Origin: Desulfobacteraceae bacterium
GTDB lineage: Bacteria > Desulfobacterota > Desulfobacteria > Desulfobacterales > ETH-SRB1
Length of the DNA: 55,228 nucleotides
Assembly: GCA_028571455.1 (NCBI GenBank)
Contig: JAPVVG010000208.1
Span: 1-55,228 of the forward strand
Direction: 5' to 3'
The notes under the pieces are model-generated. The model ran no database searches and was not told the origin of the DNA. It saw nothing but the letters and a program-made list of their open reading frames with translations. Both the position numbers and the translations under genes were made by a program. This document shows, in pieces, positions 36,997 through 45,632 of this stretch; positions within the stretch are counted from its first letter, which is position 1, and every line of letters begins with the position of its first letter.

Positions 36997-37058
36997 ATGT
37001 TGACAAATAGATGCTGTCATATTGCCAATAAAGTATTATTACGATAATTTGAGGAAAA

Positions 37059-37736
37059 ATGTTTTTGCTGAAAATTACAGCCCTACTTCCCATGAAAGTA
37101 CACTCTGAGCGAGTGCCCGATAAAAATATCAAAAACTTTTGCGAACGTCCACTTTATCATGCGGTTTTATCAACTTTATTGCAATCTAAATATATTGATA
37201 AAGTCGTTATAAATACGGACAGCGATATTATCAAAGAGGATGCGCTCAAGAACTTTGAAAGAGTGGTGATTATTGACAGGCCAAAGGAGATACAGGGCGA
37301 CTTTGTTTCTATGAATGATATTATTGCCTATGATCTAAGCAAAATAGAAGGTGAGCATTTTTTACAGACACACAGCACAAATCCATTATTGCAAACAGAC
37401 ACCATTGATCTTGCCATTGGGACATATTTTAAGAATCTTAATCAATTTGACAGCCTGTTTTCCGTAACCAGATTGCAAACCCGCCTTTATTGGAAGGATG
37501 GGGTTCCGATAAATCATAATCCGAATGAACTGCTTCGCACCCAGGATCTGCCGCCGGTGTATGAAGAAAATTCTAATTTCTACATATTTTCTAAAAAATC
37601 TTTTGTGGATGCAGGGAGGGCACGCATTGGTTTAAAGCCTCAGATGTTTGAAATAAGCAAGCTTGAGGCCGTGGATATTGACGAACCGGAAGATTGGGGA
37701 ATCGCGGAAGTTTTGTATAAGAGGCGAGCGAATTGA
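37059..37736 (+). CDS. Acylneuraminate cytidylyltransferase family (CMP-sugar synthetase)
   Basis: 225 residues. Cytoplasmic enzyme that activates an ulosonic acid with CTP. The N-terminus ALLPMKVHSERVPDKNIKNF is the substrate-binding P-loop-like motif of the family, in its PMKxHSERVPxKN variant, which lacks the classic RxGS form. INTDSDIIKEDA, HFLQTHSTNPLLQTDTID, and YEENSNFYIFSK follow as expected, and the end has AVDIDEPEDWGIAE, where Asp coordinates metal. A GAGGA site precedes ATG 37059. It overlaps the next gene by four bases. The actual sugar acid is unknown. Confidence 0.9.
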   Translation: MFLLKITALLPMKVHSERVPDKNIKNFCERPLYHAVLSTLLQSKYIDKVVINTDSDIIKEDALKNFERVVIIDRPKEIQGDFVSMNDIIAYDLSKIEGEHFLQTHSTNPLLQTDTIDLAIGTYFKNLNQFDSLFSVTRLQTRLYWKDGVPINHNPNELLRTQDLPPVYEENSNFYIFSKKSFVDAGRARIGLKPQMFEISKLEAVDIDEPEDWGIAEVLYKRRAN

Positions 37737-38560
37737 AGATTAGGCAAAATTTGGATAAAGAACCGAGAGCCACTATCAATCCATATCTCCGCGCTGTGGG
37801 ATTGATACTATTTCGGATCTTGTGGGACATACATCCGTATTCGTGGGTATCACGGAAGAGGATCAAGACATGGAAAGGCAGATTTTGGGGGCAAAAGGCT
37901 GTTATTTTGTGTAATGGCCCGAGCCTTAACCGGGTAAACTTTGATGATCTTGCAGCAAGCGGGATATTTACATTTGGATTAAACAAGATAAACCTGTTGT
38001 TTAAAAGAAGTGATTTTCGGCCTTCGGTTATTGTTGCGGTCAATCCACATGTAATAGAGCAGAATGCTGAATTTTATAACAAGACTGAACTGCCTCTTTT
38101 CCTTGATTCTAAGGGCAAAAGATGGGTGAGATTTCGCGACAATGTGCATTTTGTACACACAGCAAGTGGCAGCGGAAATTTTGCAAAAGATTGTTCTATC
38201 TCGATAAACCAGGGTTATACTGTGACCTACGTTGCCATGCAACTTGTATTTCACATGGGATTTAAAGAAGTTGCGCTGGTAGGCTGCGATCATTCCTTTG
38301 CAACGAAAGGTCCGGCAAACAAGACTGTTATAGCGGGAGAAGAAGACCCAAACCATTTTGACCCCAATTATTTTGCAGGCGGGGTTAAGTGGCAATTGCC
38401 GGACCTTACCATGACGGAGTTACATTATAAGGTGGCCAGAGACACTTTTGAGAGAAATGGCAGAAAAATTGTAAATTGTACAGAAGGTGGAAAATTAGAA
38501 GTTTTCACTCGTCAGCCACTTAGCGAATTTCTTCAAACAAATATAGGTGAATATAGATGA
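37733..38560 (+). CDS. DUF115/GT42-like protein, putative CMP-ulosonate transferase
   Basis: 275 residues, TTG start at 37733 overlapping the previous stop. The core KAVILCNGPSLNRVNFDDLA, a Gly-Asn-Gly-Pro-Ser type motif, is shared by DUF115 (Maf, MptE-like) and family-42 sialyltransferases, both of which handle CMP-nonulosonic acids. FTFGLNKINLLF and LVGCDHSF follow; His and Asp there may be catalytic. Placement directly after the CMP-synthetase supports a transferase using its product. Which of the two families it belongs to cannot be decided from motif alone. Confidence 0.65.
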   Translation: MKIRQNLDKEPRATINPYLRAVGLILFRILWDIHPYSWVSRKRIKTWKGRFWGQKAVILCNGPSLNRVNFDDLAASGIFTFGLNKINLLFKRSDFRPSVIVAVNPHVIEQNAEFYNKTELPLFLDSKGKRWVRFRDNVHFVHTASGSGNFAKDCSISINQGYTVTYVAMQLVFHMGFKEVALVGCDHSFATKGPANKTVIAGEEDPNHFDPNYFAGGVKWQLPDLTMTELHYKVARDTFERNGRKIVNCTEGGKLEVFTRQPLSEFLQTNIGEYR

Positions 38561-39297
38561 CTCTTAAAGACAAATTAAAGAATCGTGAACTTACCATTGG
38601 TTCCTGGATTACAATAGGGCATACTGCAGTGGCTGAGATTATGGCCAGAGCTGGTTATGACTGGCTTACTGTAGACATGGAACATAGCGCAATAACCCTG
38701 AATATTGCTCAGGATTTGATACGTGTTATTGAACTTTGTGGCGTTGTCCCGTTAGTTCGCGTTGGTGAAAACGACCCTAACCTGATTAAGAGGGTGATGG
38801 ATGCCGGTGCACATGGCGTTATTGTTCCGATGGTAAATTCTAAAGAAGATGCTGAAAAAGCGGTAGCTTCCGTGCAATATCCCCCAATAGGCTTTCGTGG
38901 AGTTGGACTTGCCAGGGCGCAGGGATATGGGACTGATTTTGAGGGTTATAAGAAATGGAATGAACGAGAAAGTATAGTTATAGTGCAGATTGAGCATATC
39001 AAAGCTGTGGAGAATCTGGAGGCAATTTTGAGTGTGCCGGGTGTAGATGGATTTATCATCGGGCCTTATGACCTTTCGGGCTCTTTGGGAGTTCCTGGGC
39101 AGTTCGATCATCCTGAAATGCTAAAGGCGTTGAACAGAGTAAAAGATGTTTCAGAAAAGATGAATGCCCTGTCTGGTTTTCATGTGATTTCACCTGAAGT
39201 AGAAGCCTTTCAGGAAAAGGTACGAGATGGTTATAAATTTGTTGCGCATAGTCTGGATTCACTTATGCTTAGTGCCCAAAGTAGAATTGTTTTTTGA
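38557..39297 (+). CDS. HpcH/HpaI family aldolase
   Basis: 246 residues, overlapping the previous gene by four bases. Class II (metal-dependent) aldolase of the 2,4-dihydroxyhept-2-ene-1,7-dioate type, joining pyruvate to an aldehyde. Motifs: GYDWLTVDMEHSAI (His), VPLVRVGENDPNLIKRVMDAGAHGVIVPMV (Arg), VQIEHIKAVEN (metal-binding Glu) and DGFIIGPYDLSGSLGVPGQ (metal-binding Asp). In this context it may make a 2-keto-3-deoxy sugar acid for CMP activation, the job usually done by NeuB or KdsA; that is inference. Confidence 0.9.
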   Translation: MTLKDKLKNRELTIGSWITIGHTAVAEIMARAGYDWLTVDMEHSAITLNIAQDLIRVIELCGVVPLVRVGENDPNLIKRVMDAGAHGVIVPMVNSKEDAEKAVASVQYPPIGFRGVGLARAQGYGTDFEGYKKWNERESIVIVQIEHIKAVENLEAILSVPGVDGFIIGPYDLSGSLGVPGQFDHPEMLKALNRVKDVSEKMNALSGFHVISPEVEAFQEKVRDGYKFVAHSLDSLMLSAQSRIVF

Positions 39298-39326
39298 TCG
39301 AATAAAATATAACGCTGTGGGGAAAT

Positions 39327-40148
39327 ATGTATGTATTGAAAAAGTATGAATGGGGAAGTGTTTTTGAAATGATGAAATATCATGAGAAAGGACTTCCTTT
39401 TGTAGAATGGGGAATTAAAGGGCATAACAGACCGTGGGTTATCGCTAATGGTAATTTTAAAAAAGGCGAAAAGGTTATTGAAGTTGGAGGGGCATATAGT
39501 GCTTTGCCGCAATATCTGTCAGACAAATTTAATATTGAAGCCTGGGTTATGGATGATTTTGGAATTGAATCAAAAGAGGATTTATGGTCCCGGTGGGGGA
39601 ACAGGGAAGAACTTAAATCGAAGTATCCTTCTGTAAAGTATGTGTTTGAACGCGCGGGGGAAGGGGGGAATAATGTTCCGTTAGATTATTTTGATTGTGT
39701 TTATACTGTTTCTACTCTCGAACATATCCCTTGGAATGACATGAAAAAAGTATTCGATCACATGTGTAAAATATTGAAGCCAGGTGGGCGGATGCTGCAT
39801 TGTGTTGACCTGTCAATTCCGTTTGGAATACACAAAACTTCTGATGCAAAAGGAATTTTACTTGGGACGGTTGGATATTCGTTGTATCACAAAATTAAAG
39901 AAAGTATTCAATCGGTTTAAAAGCCGTATCTAAGAACAATAAATGGCTGGTGGCGTTTTCTAACAAAATATTTTGGATATGATCTAAGGATAACTTGTAA
40001 AAAACCTCCAGGATATATTAAGTCAACTTTAGATGCTGATATTGTTAAAGAAACGGCCGATGTTGTTTATAATTATTATCCACCCAATGGTAGGGCAAAA
40101 GCCTATAAACCATCTGGTACTTTTGTTTTTATCTTAGAAAAACAGTAA
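39327..40148 (+). pseudogene. SAM-dependent methyltransferase interrupted by an in-frame UAA
   Basis: The frame reads 197 codons to TAA at 39918-39920, then continues in the same frame without further stops to TAA 40146-40148 (273 codons plus the internal stop). The first part has EVGGAYSALPQYLSD (SAM motif I), FDCVYTVSTLEHIPWNDM and LKPGGRMLHCVDL. The part after the stop (KPYLRTINGWWRFLTKY..., KPSGTFVFILEK) is a plausible methyltransferase C-terminus. A single nonsense change or a sequencing error explains it; the N-terminal core could still fold. Confidence 0.8.
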
Positions 40149-40233
40149 GGTGGACAGTTAAAAAATACAAAAATTTTTCAAAGGACACTCAAAATTTTTA
40201 TAATAGTAGTATTTTAACTTGGAGTATTCAACT

Positions 40234-41160
40234 ATGCTTCAATACGAATTTATCGATCCCGATCTTCAGATCAACTCGGCAGATTTTCAATTTGTGGAAT
40301 CTTTTCTCAAAATGACGGATCGTACGCAACTCGGTTGGCATTATATTACAGATATCACATGGATTTATTTCCAAATAAAAGACTGGCCGCGTGATTATAA
40401 AGTTCTCGATGTAGGGGGAGGAGGAGGTCCTGTTCAGTTTTTAATGGCAGAATTGGGATTTAATGTGACAAACATTGATTTAAATCTTAATAATCCAGGA
40501 GTTGCTTATCAAAAACGCTATCAATGCACATATGAAGTGTTGCCGAGTTTTAGAAACACAAGTTATAAAACATTTCTTGATGAATCTAATAAAACAAAAG
40601 CACAATATTTAAGAACGGTTATAAAAAATATGATTAAGCAGTCAATACCATACAAATGGTGGTCAGCTAAACGATATATAGAGAAACACGAACAATGGCG
40701 AAAAGCTAAGAAAGTGGCAACCACCAGAACTGGACATATTAAATGGCTTAAGGGAAATCTGTGCAACATACCTGATGTGTCAGAAAATACTTTCGATGCT
40801 GTGGTTTCCCTTTCCGCAATAGAACATATTCCTTTAGAGAATTTAAAAACAGCATTTGATGAAATTAAAAGAGTAGTCAAGCCGAATGCGCGTTGGGCTG
40901 TTACTACGTCAGGGACGGAAAAATCAGAAACTTGGTTTCATGAACCATCGCAGGGCAACTGTTTTTCTTCTCTTGACATCGGAGACATATTTGAAGCAAT
41001 TTCGAAGGGAGAGCAAAACCCTATAGAGATATTGCAAAAGTATCAAAACAACAGTTACTTAAAGGAAAATCTCGCCAAGTTTTATTTTAAATCTGGTAAA
41101 TACGGAATGCCGTGGGGCAAATGGAACCCGAAATACATACCAGTAGGAATTTTTAAATGA
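40234..41160 (+). CDS. SAM-dependent methyltransferase
   Basis: 308 residues from ATG 40234, which has GGAG at 40221-40224 (the TTG at 40219 overlaps that site and is rejected). Motif I is YKVLDVGGGGGPVQFLMAE, motif II ends in NVTNIDLN, and EIFDAVVSLSAIEHIPL-like and IKRVVKPNARWAVTTSG follow. A 100-residue insert between motifs II and IV is basic and unusual. Probably methylates the sugar or a lipid-linked intermediate. The C-terminus ends four bases into the next gene. Confidence 0.85.
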   Translation: MLQYEFIDPDLQINSADFQFVESFLKMTDRTQLGWHYITDITWIYFQIKDWPRDYKVLDVGGGGGPVQFLMAELGFNVTNIDLNLNNPGVAYQKRYQCTYEVLPSFRNTSYKTFLDESNKTKAQYLRTVIKNMIKQSIPYKWWSAKRYIEKHEQWRKAKKVATTRTGHIKWLKGNLCNIPDVSENTFDAVVSLSAIEHIPLENLKTAFDEIKRVVKPNARWAVTTSGTEKSETWFHEPSQGNCFSSLDIGDIFEAISKGEQNPIEILQKYQNNSYLKENLAKFYFKSGKYGMPWGKWNPKYIPVGIFK

Positions 41161-42089
41161 CAGAAATACTTATAACAACTTCATCTTTTGGTAAACAAGA
41201 TTCAAGTTTACTTCAAATTCTATCAGAAAACGGGCTTAGCTATAAATTAAATCCCTTTGCCCGCAAGCTTACAGAATCTGAAGTTAGCGAGCTTATTGAG
41301 CAACATCAGCCGGTTGGAATGATTGCCGGCGTCGAACCCCTTACTCGCAAGGTATTGGAGAAAGCCCAAAGACTCAAAGCTATTTCACGGGCGGGCGTTG
41401 GAATGGATTCTATTGACCTGCAAGCGGCCCGTGATCTGGGCATTGCCGTTACCAACACCCCAGATGCCCCGACTATACCTGTAGCGGAATTGACCCTGGG
41501 AATGGTCCTTTCTCTGCTTCGTCGGATTCATATCTCAGATGCGAGCATACGCCATGGTGAATGGGTAAGGCCCATGGGGAATTTGCTGCACGGCAAAACC
41601 GTGGGACTTATCGGCTGTGGACGGATAGGGTCTTATCTGGCCCGGCTGCTTTCTTCCTTTGGTTGCAAAATTCTTGGTTATGATCCTTTTATAGACAAAA
41701 ATGATAAGTTCTCCCTGGTTGGTTTGGAAAAAATATTATCTGATTCCGACATTATCACTTTGCATATACCATATAATCAGGAAAATCATCATTTCATCAA
41801 TGCCGAAAGAATCCAGAACATGAAAAAGGGCAGCTTGCTCATCAATGCAGCTCGGGGCGGGCTGATTGATGAAGATGCCCTGTACAATGCGCTGTCCTCA
41901 GGGCATCTGGGCGGAGCTGCAATGGATTGCTTTGAAGAGGAACCATATGCGGGAAAGCTGAAGGATTTGGATAGCGTTCTGCTGACTGCCCATATCGGTT
42001 CCTATGCGCAGGAAGGACGGGTCATGATGGAAAGGCAGGCCGTTGAAAATCTATTTCAAGAGCTTAAAAAGGCAGGTTGCATAAAATGA
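41157..42089 (+). CDS. D-isomer-specific 2-hydroxyacid dehydrogenase
   Basis: 310 residues of the phosphoglycerate-dehydrogenase type. The NAD-binding motif GLIGCGRIGSYLARLL lies near residue 148. Catalytic residues: Arg in INAARGGLIDEDAL, Glu in DCFEEEPY and His in LLTAHIGSYAQEG. It has no C-terminal ACT domain, so it is not a full SerA. In the cassette it may interconvert a 2-keto and 2-hydroxy sugar acid. Overlaps the methyltransferase by four bases (ATGA). Confidence 0.9.
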   Translation: MTEILITTSSFGKQDSSLLQILSENGLSYKLNPFARKLTESEVSELIEQHQPVGMIAGVEPLTRKVLEKAQRLKAISRAGVGMDSIDLQAARDLGIAVTNTPDAPTIPVAELTLGMVLSLLRRIHISDASIRHGEWVRPMGNLLHGKTVGLIGCGRIGSYLARLLSSFGCKILGYDPFIDKNDKFSLVGLEKILSDSDIITLHIPYNQENHHFINAERIQNMKKGSLLINAARGGLIDEDALYNALSSGHLGGAAMDCFEEEPYAGKLKDLDSVLLTAHIGSYAQEGRVMMERQAVENLFQELKKAGCIK

Positions 42090-43006
42090 AAATATTGGTA
42101 ACAGGAGGTTCAGGTTTTATTGGCAGTCATGTTGCTGATGCTCTAAGTGATGCCGCCCATGAGGTAACCATATTTGATATCCGCAAATCCCCATACTTGC
42201 GGCCGGATCAAAAAATGATAGTTGGGGACATTCTGGATCAGGAGTGTTTGGACAAAATTGTGGAAAATCAGGATGTCATTTACCATTTTGCGGGTATAGC
42301 TGATATCGACGAGTGCGCCGCCAATCCGGTGGATACTGCTAAACATAATATTCTTGGCACAGTCCAGCTTTTGGAAGCATGCCGCAAGGTTGGCATACAA
42401 AGGTTTGTTTTTGCAAGCTCAGCGTATGTTTATAGTGATTCCGGTTCTTTTTATGCTGCAAGCAAGCAGGCCTGCGAATCGTTTATTGAAAATTTTAGCG
42501 AACTTTATGGCCTTAAATATACCTGCCTTAGATACGGGTCTCTTTACGGTGCACGCAGCGACGAGCGTAATAGTATCTACAAATTGATCAAGCAGGCCGT
42601 TCAGGATGGCAAGATTGTTTATCGCGGAACCGGAGAAGAAATGCGGGAATTTATCCATGTTCAGGATGCGGCACAAATTAGCGCGGCAATCTTGCAACCA
42701 GAATTCGAAAACCAGAATATTATTATTACAGGCTCTGAAAAAATGCGATATATTGAACTTTTGGAAATGATCAAGGAGATGCTTGGCAATAAAATAGAGA
42801 TTGATATTTTGCCTTCTGAAAGGAAAGCGCATTACAAGATTACCCCTTATAATTTCAGCCCCAGGCTTGGCCGAAAAATGGTCAATAACCCAAATATCGA
42901 CATGGGGCAAGGGCTGCTTCAGTGCATGGCAGAAGTTTACGAAAAGGTACACAGCGAAAAGCACGAGGAGATGGGTTTATTTGTAAATGACACAAAACCT
43001 GAATAA
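42086..43006 (+). CDS. NAD-dependent sugar epimerase/dehydratase
   Basis: 306 residues, short-chain dehydrogenase fold of the GalE/RmlB superfamily. ATG 42086 (MKILVTGGSGFIGSHVADAL) with GGCAGG upstream is chosen over TTG 42077. The catalytic YxxxK is YAASK, with Ser in RFVFASSAYVY, and TCLRYGSLYGARSDE binds the sugar nucleotide. GEEMREFIHVQDAA is also typical. Substrate likely a UDP-, GDP- or CMP-sugar. Overlaps the stop of the dehydrogenase by four bases. Confidence 0.9.
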   Translation: MKILVTGGSGFIGSHVADALSDAAHEVTIFDIRKSPYLRPDQKMIVGDILDQECLDKIVENQDVIYHFAGIADIDECAANPVDTAKHNILGTVQLLEACRKVGIQRFVFASSAYVYSDSGSFYAASKQACESFIENFSELYGLKYTCLRYGSLYGARSDERNSIYKLIKQAVQDGKIVYRGTGEEMREFIHVQDAAQISAAILQPEFENQNIIITGSEKMRYIELLEMIKEMLGNKIEIDILPSERKAHYKITPYNFSPRLGRKMVNNPNIDMGQGLLQCMAEVYEKVHSEKHEEMGLFVNDTKPE

Positions 43007-43670
43007 ATGGGTTTATCTTTCTTATCCATTAAATTGTGAAACACCGGCTTATGGCGGTGGAGACTCTCTGAGGACTCAGCATGAGAAAACCATGGAAAAA
43101 GGGGATTCATGCAATACCCTGTACTTGAGTTTATCCAATCATCTGGGCACACATATCGATTTCCCAAGACACTTTGTGCAAGCCGGAAAGACATCGGGTG
43201 ACTATAGCCCGGAATTCTGGATTTTTTATTCCCCTTTTATCCTTGACATTTCCACTGTTGAACCTGGGGTTATTTTACAGCCGGAAGACGTAGACATGGA
43301 CGCTGTGCCTGATAATATAGATATGTTTATTATTAAGACAGGCTTTTGTTATTTGAGAAAAAAAGATATCTACTGGGAAAATAACCCTGGCTTTGCCCCA
43401 GGTATGGCTATTTTTCTGCGTGAGCGCTTTCCACATCTCAGAGTGTTTGGCTTTGATTCGATTTCCCTTTCTTCCTTTGCCCATAGAAAGATAGGACAGA
43501 AGGCACACAAGGCGTTTCTTGATCATCCCCGCCCCATTCTTTTGCTTGAGGATATGGACTTATCCATGCTTGACAATAGCATGAAATTAAAACAGGTCAT
43601 CGTATCTCCTCTGCGGGTAGAGGGCGCTGACGGCGCTCCATGCACCGTCTTTGCCAATATTATTGAGTAA
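42987..43670 (+). CDS. Cyclase-family (kynurenine-formamidase-like) metal hydrolase
   Basis: 227 residues. The metal site HLGTHIDFPRHF matches the HxGTHxDxPxHF motif of the cyclase/KynB family, where His and Asp bind zinc or manganese. ISLSSFAHRKIGQKAHKAFL contributes later ligands. In a sugar cassette a formyl- or lactone-cleaving step is possible; kynurenine breakdown is not suggested by neighbours. It begins 20 bases before the end of the epimerase gene, in a different frame. Confidence 0.88.
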   Translation: MTQNLNKWVYLSYPLNCETPAYGGGDSLRTQHEKTMEKGDSCNTLYLSLSNHLGTHIDFPRHFVQAGKTSGDYSPEFWIFYSPFILDISTVEPGVILQPEDVDMDAVPDNIDMFIIKTGFCYLRKKDIYWENNPGFAPGMAIFLRERFPHLRVFGFDSISLSSFAHRKIGQKAHKAFLDHPRPILLLEDMDLSMLDNSMKLKQVIVSPLRVEGADGAPCTVFANIIE

Positions 43671-43696
43671 GGTAATGATTTTATAAAGAGGCTGTT

Positions 43697-44341
43697 ATGA
43701 ACTGGGAAGCTGTTTTTTTTGATTTTGATGGGGTTATACTTGATTCAGTTAATGTGAAAACAAAAGCCTTTGCAAAGATGTTTCGGGGATATGGGCCGGA
43801 AGTAGAAAAAAGGGTTGTTGAATATCATCTTAATAATGGTGGGGTATCACGGTTTGACAAGTTTAGATATTACTATGAGGAAATTTTGAATAAGCCTGTA
43901 AATGAAGAAATAATCAAAGGCCTTTCAGAACAATTTTCAAATCTTGTTATAGATGGAGTTTTGGCCTCGCCATTTATGCCCGGAGCGAAAGAGAGTTTAG
44001 AGAGCCTTAAAGAAAAAGGAATTCCCTGTTATATTGTCTCGGCCACACCTCATGAAGAGATAAACCTGATATTGGAGAAAAAAGAGTTGAAGGGATATTT
44101 TCTTGAAGTTCATGGCTCTCCAAGAAAAAAATGGGAAATATGCCGGGAAATTATAAATAGAAAAAAATACAACCCTCAAAACTGCTTATTTGTTGGCGAT
44201 GCCATGTCTGATTATGAGGCTGCACAAAAAAACGGTATTTGTTTTTTGGGGATTGCAGGGAACGGTGAAATTTCACCATTTTCTGATGGTACACCTGTTT
44301 CGTCAGTTGTTGCCCTGGAATATTCTGGCTTATCCCAATGA
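43697..44341 (+). CDS. HAD-superfamily phosphatase
   Basis: 214 residues. Motif I FFDFDGVILDS has the nucleophile Asp and general-acid Asp. The alpha-helical cap (about 20-85) is class C1, as in phosphoglycolate phosphatases. Motif II is YIVSATPHEE, motif III a Lys in SPRKKW, and motif IV VGDAMSDYEAAQ. GAGGCTG at about 43689-43695 precedes ATG 43697. In this operon it may remove the phosphate from a 3-deoxy-ulosonate phosphate, as KdsC does for Kdo. Confidence 0.88.
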   Translation: MNWEAVFFDFDGVILDSVNVKTKAFAKMFRGYGPEVEKRVVEYHLNNGGVSRFDKFRYYYEEILNKPVNEEIIKGLSEQFSNLVIDGVLASPFMPGAKESLESLKEKGIPCYIVSATPHEEINLILEKKELKGYFLEVHGSPRKKWEICREIINRKKYNPQNCLFVGDAMSDYEAAQKNGICFLGIAGNGEISPFSDGTPVSSVVALEYSGLSQ

Positions 44342-44402
44342 CAGAACCGACCATCATCAGCATGGTAATAGGCATCATTGCTGGAGTTGTCGCGATTTTT
44401 GA

Positions 44403-44633
44403 AAATCTTTCGATATTGGCGGTATGCCGGATATGCTTGATCACAAAACAAATGGCTACCTTGCAAAACCCTTTGACACCAGCGATCTTGCCACCGGCAT
44501 TGACTGGATTTTATCCGATGAAAATCGCCATAAAGAACTTTGCATAAAGGCAAGAGGAAAGGCGGTGGCCTGTTTTGATATTGAGAAAGTAGCAAAACAG
44601 TATGAAAGTCTCTATCAGGAGATAACAGCATGA
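44403..44633 (+). pseudogene. 3' remnant of a family 4 glycosyltransferase
   Basis: The frame after TGA 44400-44402 reads SFDIGGMPDMLDHKTNGYLA, then DLATGIDWILSDENRH and ends VAKQYESLYQEITA. That is the nucleotide-sugar-binding end of a GT4 protein of about 380 residues; the first 300 or so are missing. The junction with the HAD gene stop lies about 60 bases upstream. It overlaps the following MBL gene by ATGA, so the original gene order was GT4 then MBL. Confidence 0.85.
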
Positions 44634-45023
44634 AGATTGAACATCTCGGAGCAAAAAATTGCGTCACAGGCTCATGCCATCTGGTGCAGACCAGTCCGGG
44701 TTCAGCCGGCGGTGTGAATATCCTTGTGGACTGCGGCAAAGACTATGGCAATGACCCTGAGCTTGCCTTTGACCGGTTTCCTGTTTCACCACGGGATATT
44801 GGATATCTGTTTCTTACCCATGCGCATATTGATCATATCGGCAGGGTACCGGATCTGATTGATGCTGGATTCCAGGGCGAGATAATCTGCACTCACGCCA
44901 CAAAAGCGCTTTTGATTCCCATGCTGCACGATGCCCTCTCTTTTACGGATAAAAGCGACAAACAGGTTCAGCGTCTTGAAAAAGCCATTGATGAACTTTC
45001 CTGGGGCTTTGAGTATAGAAAAA

Positions 45024-45632
45024 TAGGTTTAGGGTTTAGGGTTTAGGGTTTAGGGTGTAGGGTGTAGGGTTTAGGGTTTAGGGTTTAGGGTGTAGGGTTT
45101 AGGGCATAGGGATATTAGTGACTTTTTCTGTTCTCTTAAACCTTAGACCTTAAACCCTGAATTAGTTTAGGGACGAGGAGGAAATGAAATGGGGAAATTT
45201 CAGGAATTGAGAGTATGGCAGAAGAGTAAAGATTTGGCAGTATACATTTATCAGGTCACTGGAAAGGGTCAATTTGCAAAGGATTACAGTTTGAAAGATC
45301 AGATTCGCCGAGCTGCTGTTTCTATTCCGAGCAATATAGCAGAGGGGGATGAATTAGACACGAATAAACAAGCCGTTAAGTTCTTTTATATCTCCAAAGG
45401 ATCTTGTGCAGAGGTCTTAACTCAGGCAATTATCGCTTTGGAGATAGGCTACCTCGAGAAAAAGGATTTCCTGCATATTGAGCAGGAATGCCAAGCTATA
45501 TCGGGGATGCTGACGCGGTTGATTCAGGTGCGAAGTAAATAAAGAGAAGGGTATAGGGTGTGTGGGCTATAGGAGGAACACTGACTTCTTCTGTTTCCTG
45601 AGCCTTAAGCCTTAAACCCTGAACCCTGAACC
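45024..45632 (+). mobile_element. Repeat-flanked four-helix-bundle element inserted in an MBL gene
   Basis: Left side: a TTTAGGG/TGTAGGG heptamer run (45024-45105) followed by a 45-bp unit at 45118-45162 ending TAGACCTTAAACCCTGAA. Right side: a related unit in the same orientation at 45579-45622 ending TAAGCCTTAAACCCTGAA. The two units share about three quarters of positions. Heptamers on the left are inverted relative to CCTTAAACCCTGAA on the right. Between them lies a single four-helix-bundle gene. Both ends abut MBL coding sequence. Confidence 0.7.
45189..45542 (+). CDS. Four-helix-bundle (S23/23S rRNA-intervening-sequence type) protein
   Basis: 117 residues. Conserved family features: an N-terminal VWQKSKDLAVYIYQVT helix, then DQIRRAAVSIPSNIAEGDE (SIPSNIAEG at 45-53), and FFYISKGSCAEVLTQAIIAL. 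These proteins form pentameric four-helix bundles and are found in 23S rRNA intervening sequences and, as Avd, in diversity-generating retroelements. No 23S rRNA or reverse transcriptase is seen here. A GAGGAGG site precedes ATG 45189. Function unknown. Confidence 0.9.
   Translation: MGKFQELRVWQKSKDLAVYIYQVTGKGQFAKDYSLKDQIRRAAVSIPSNIAEGDELDTNKQAVKFFYISKGSCAEVLTQAIIALEIGYLEKKDFLHIEQECQAISGMLTRLIQVRSK

Noticed and set aside
42419..42964. 181-codon frame antisense to the epimerase gene
   Set aside because: The sense gene has clear Rossmann and YxxxK motifs; the antisense frame has no ribosome site or recognisable domain.
44212..44739. 175-codon - strand frame across the HAD/GT4/MBL junction
   Set aside because: It spans several sense-strand genes with strong motifs, and its translation is low-complexity without signals.
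45024..45105. TTTAGGG tandem run resembling plant-type telomere repeats
   Set aside because: It is internal, about 80 bp, mixed with TGTAGGG units and flanked by coding sequence on both sides. It is a bacterial minisatellite, not a chromosome end.
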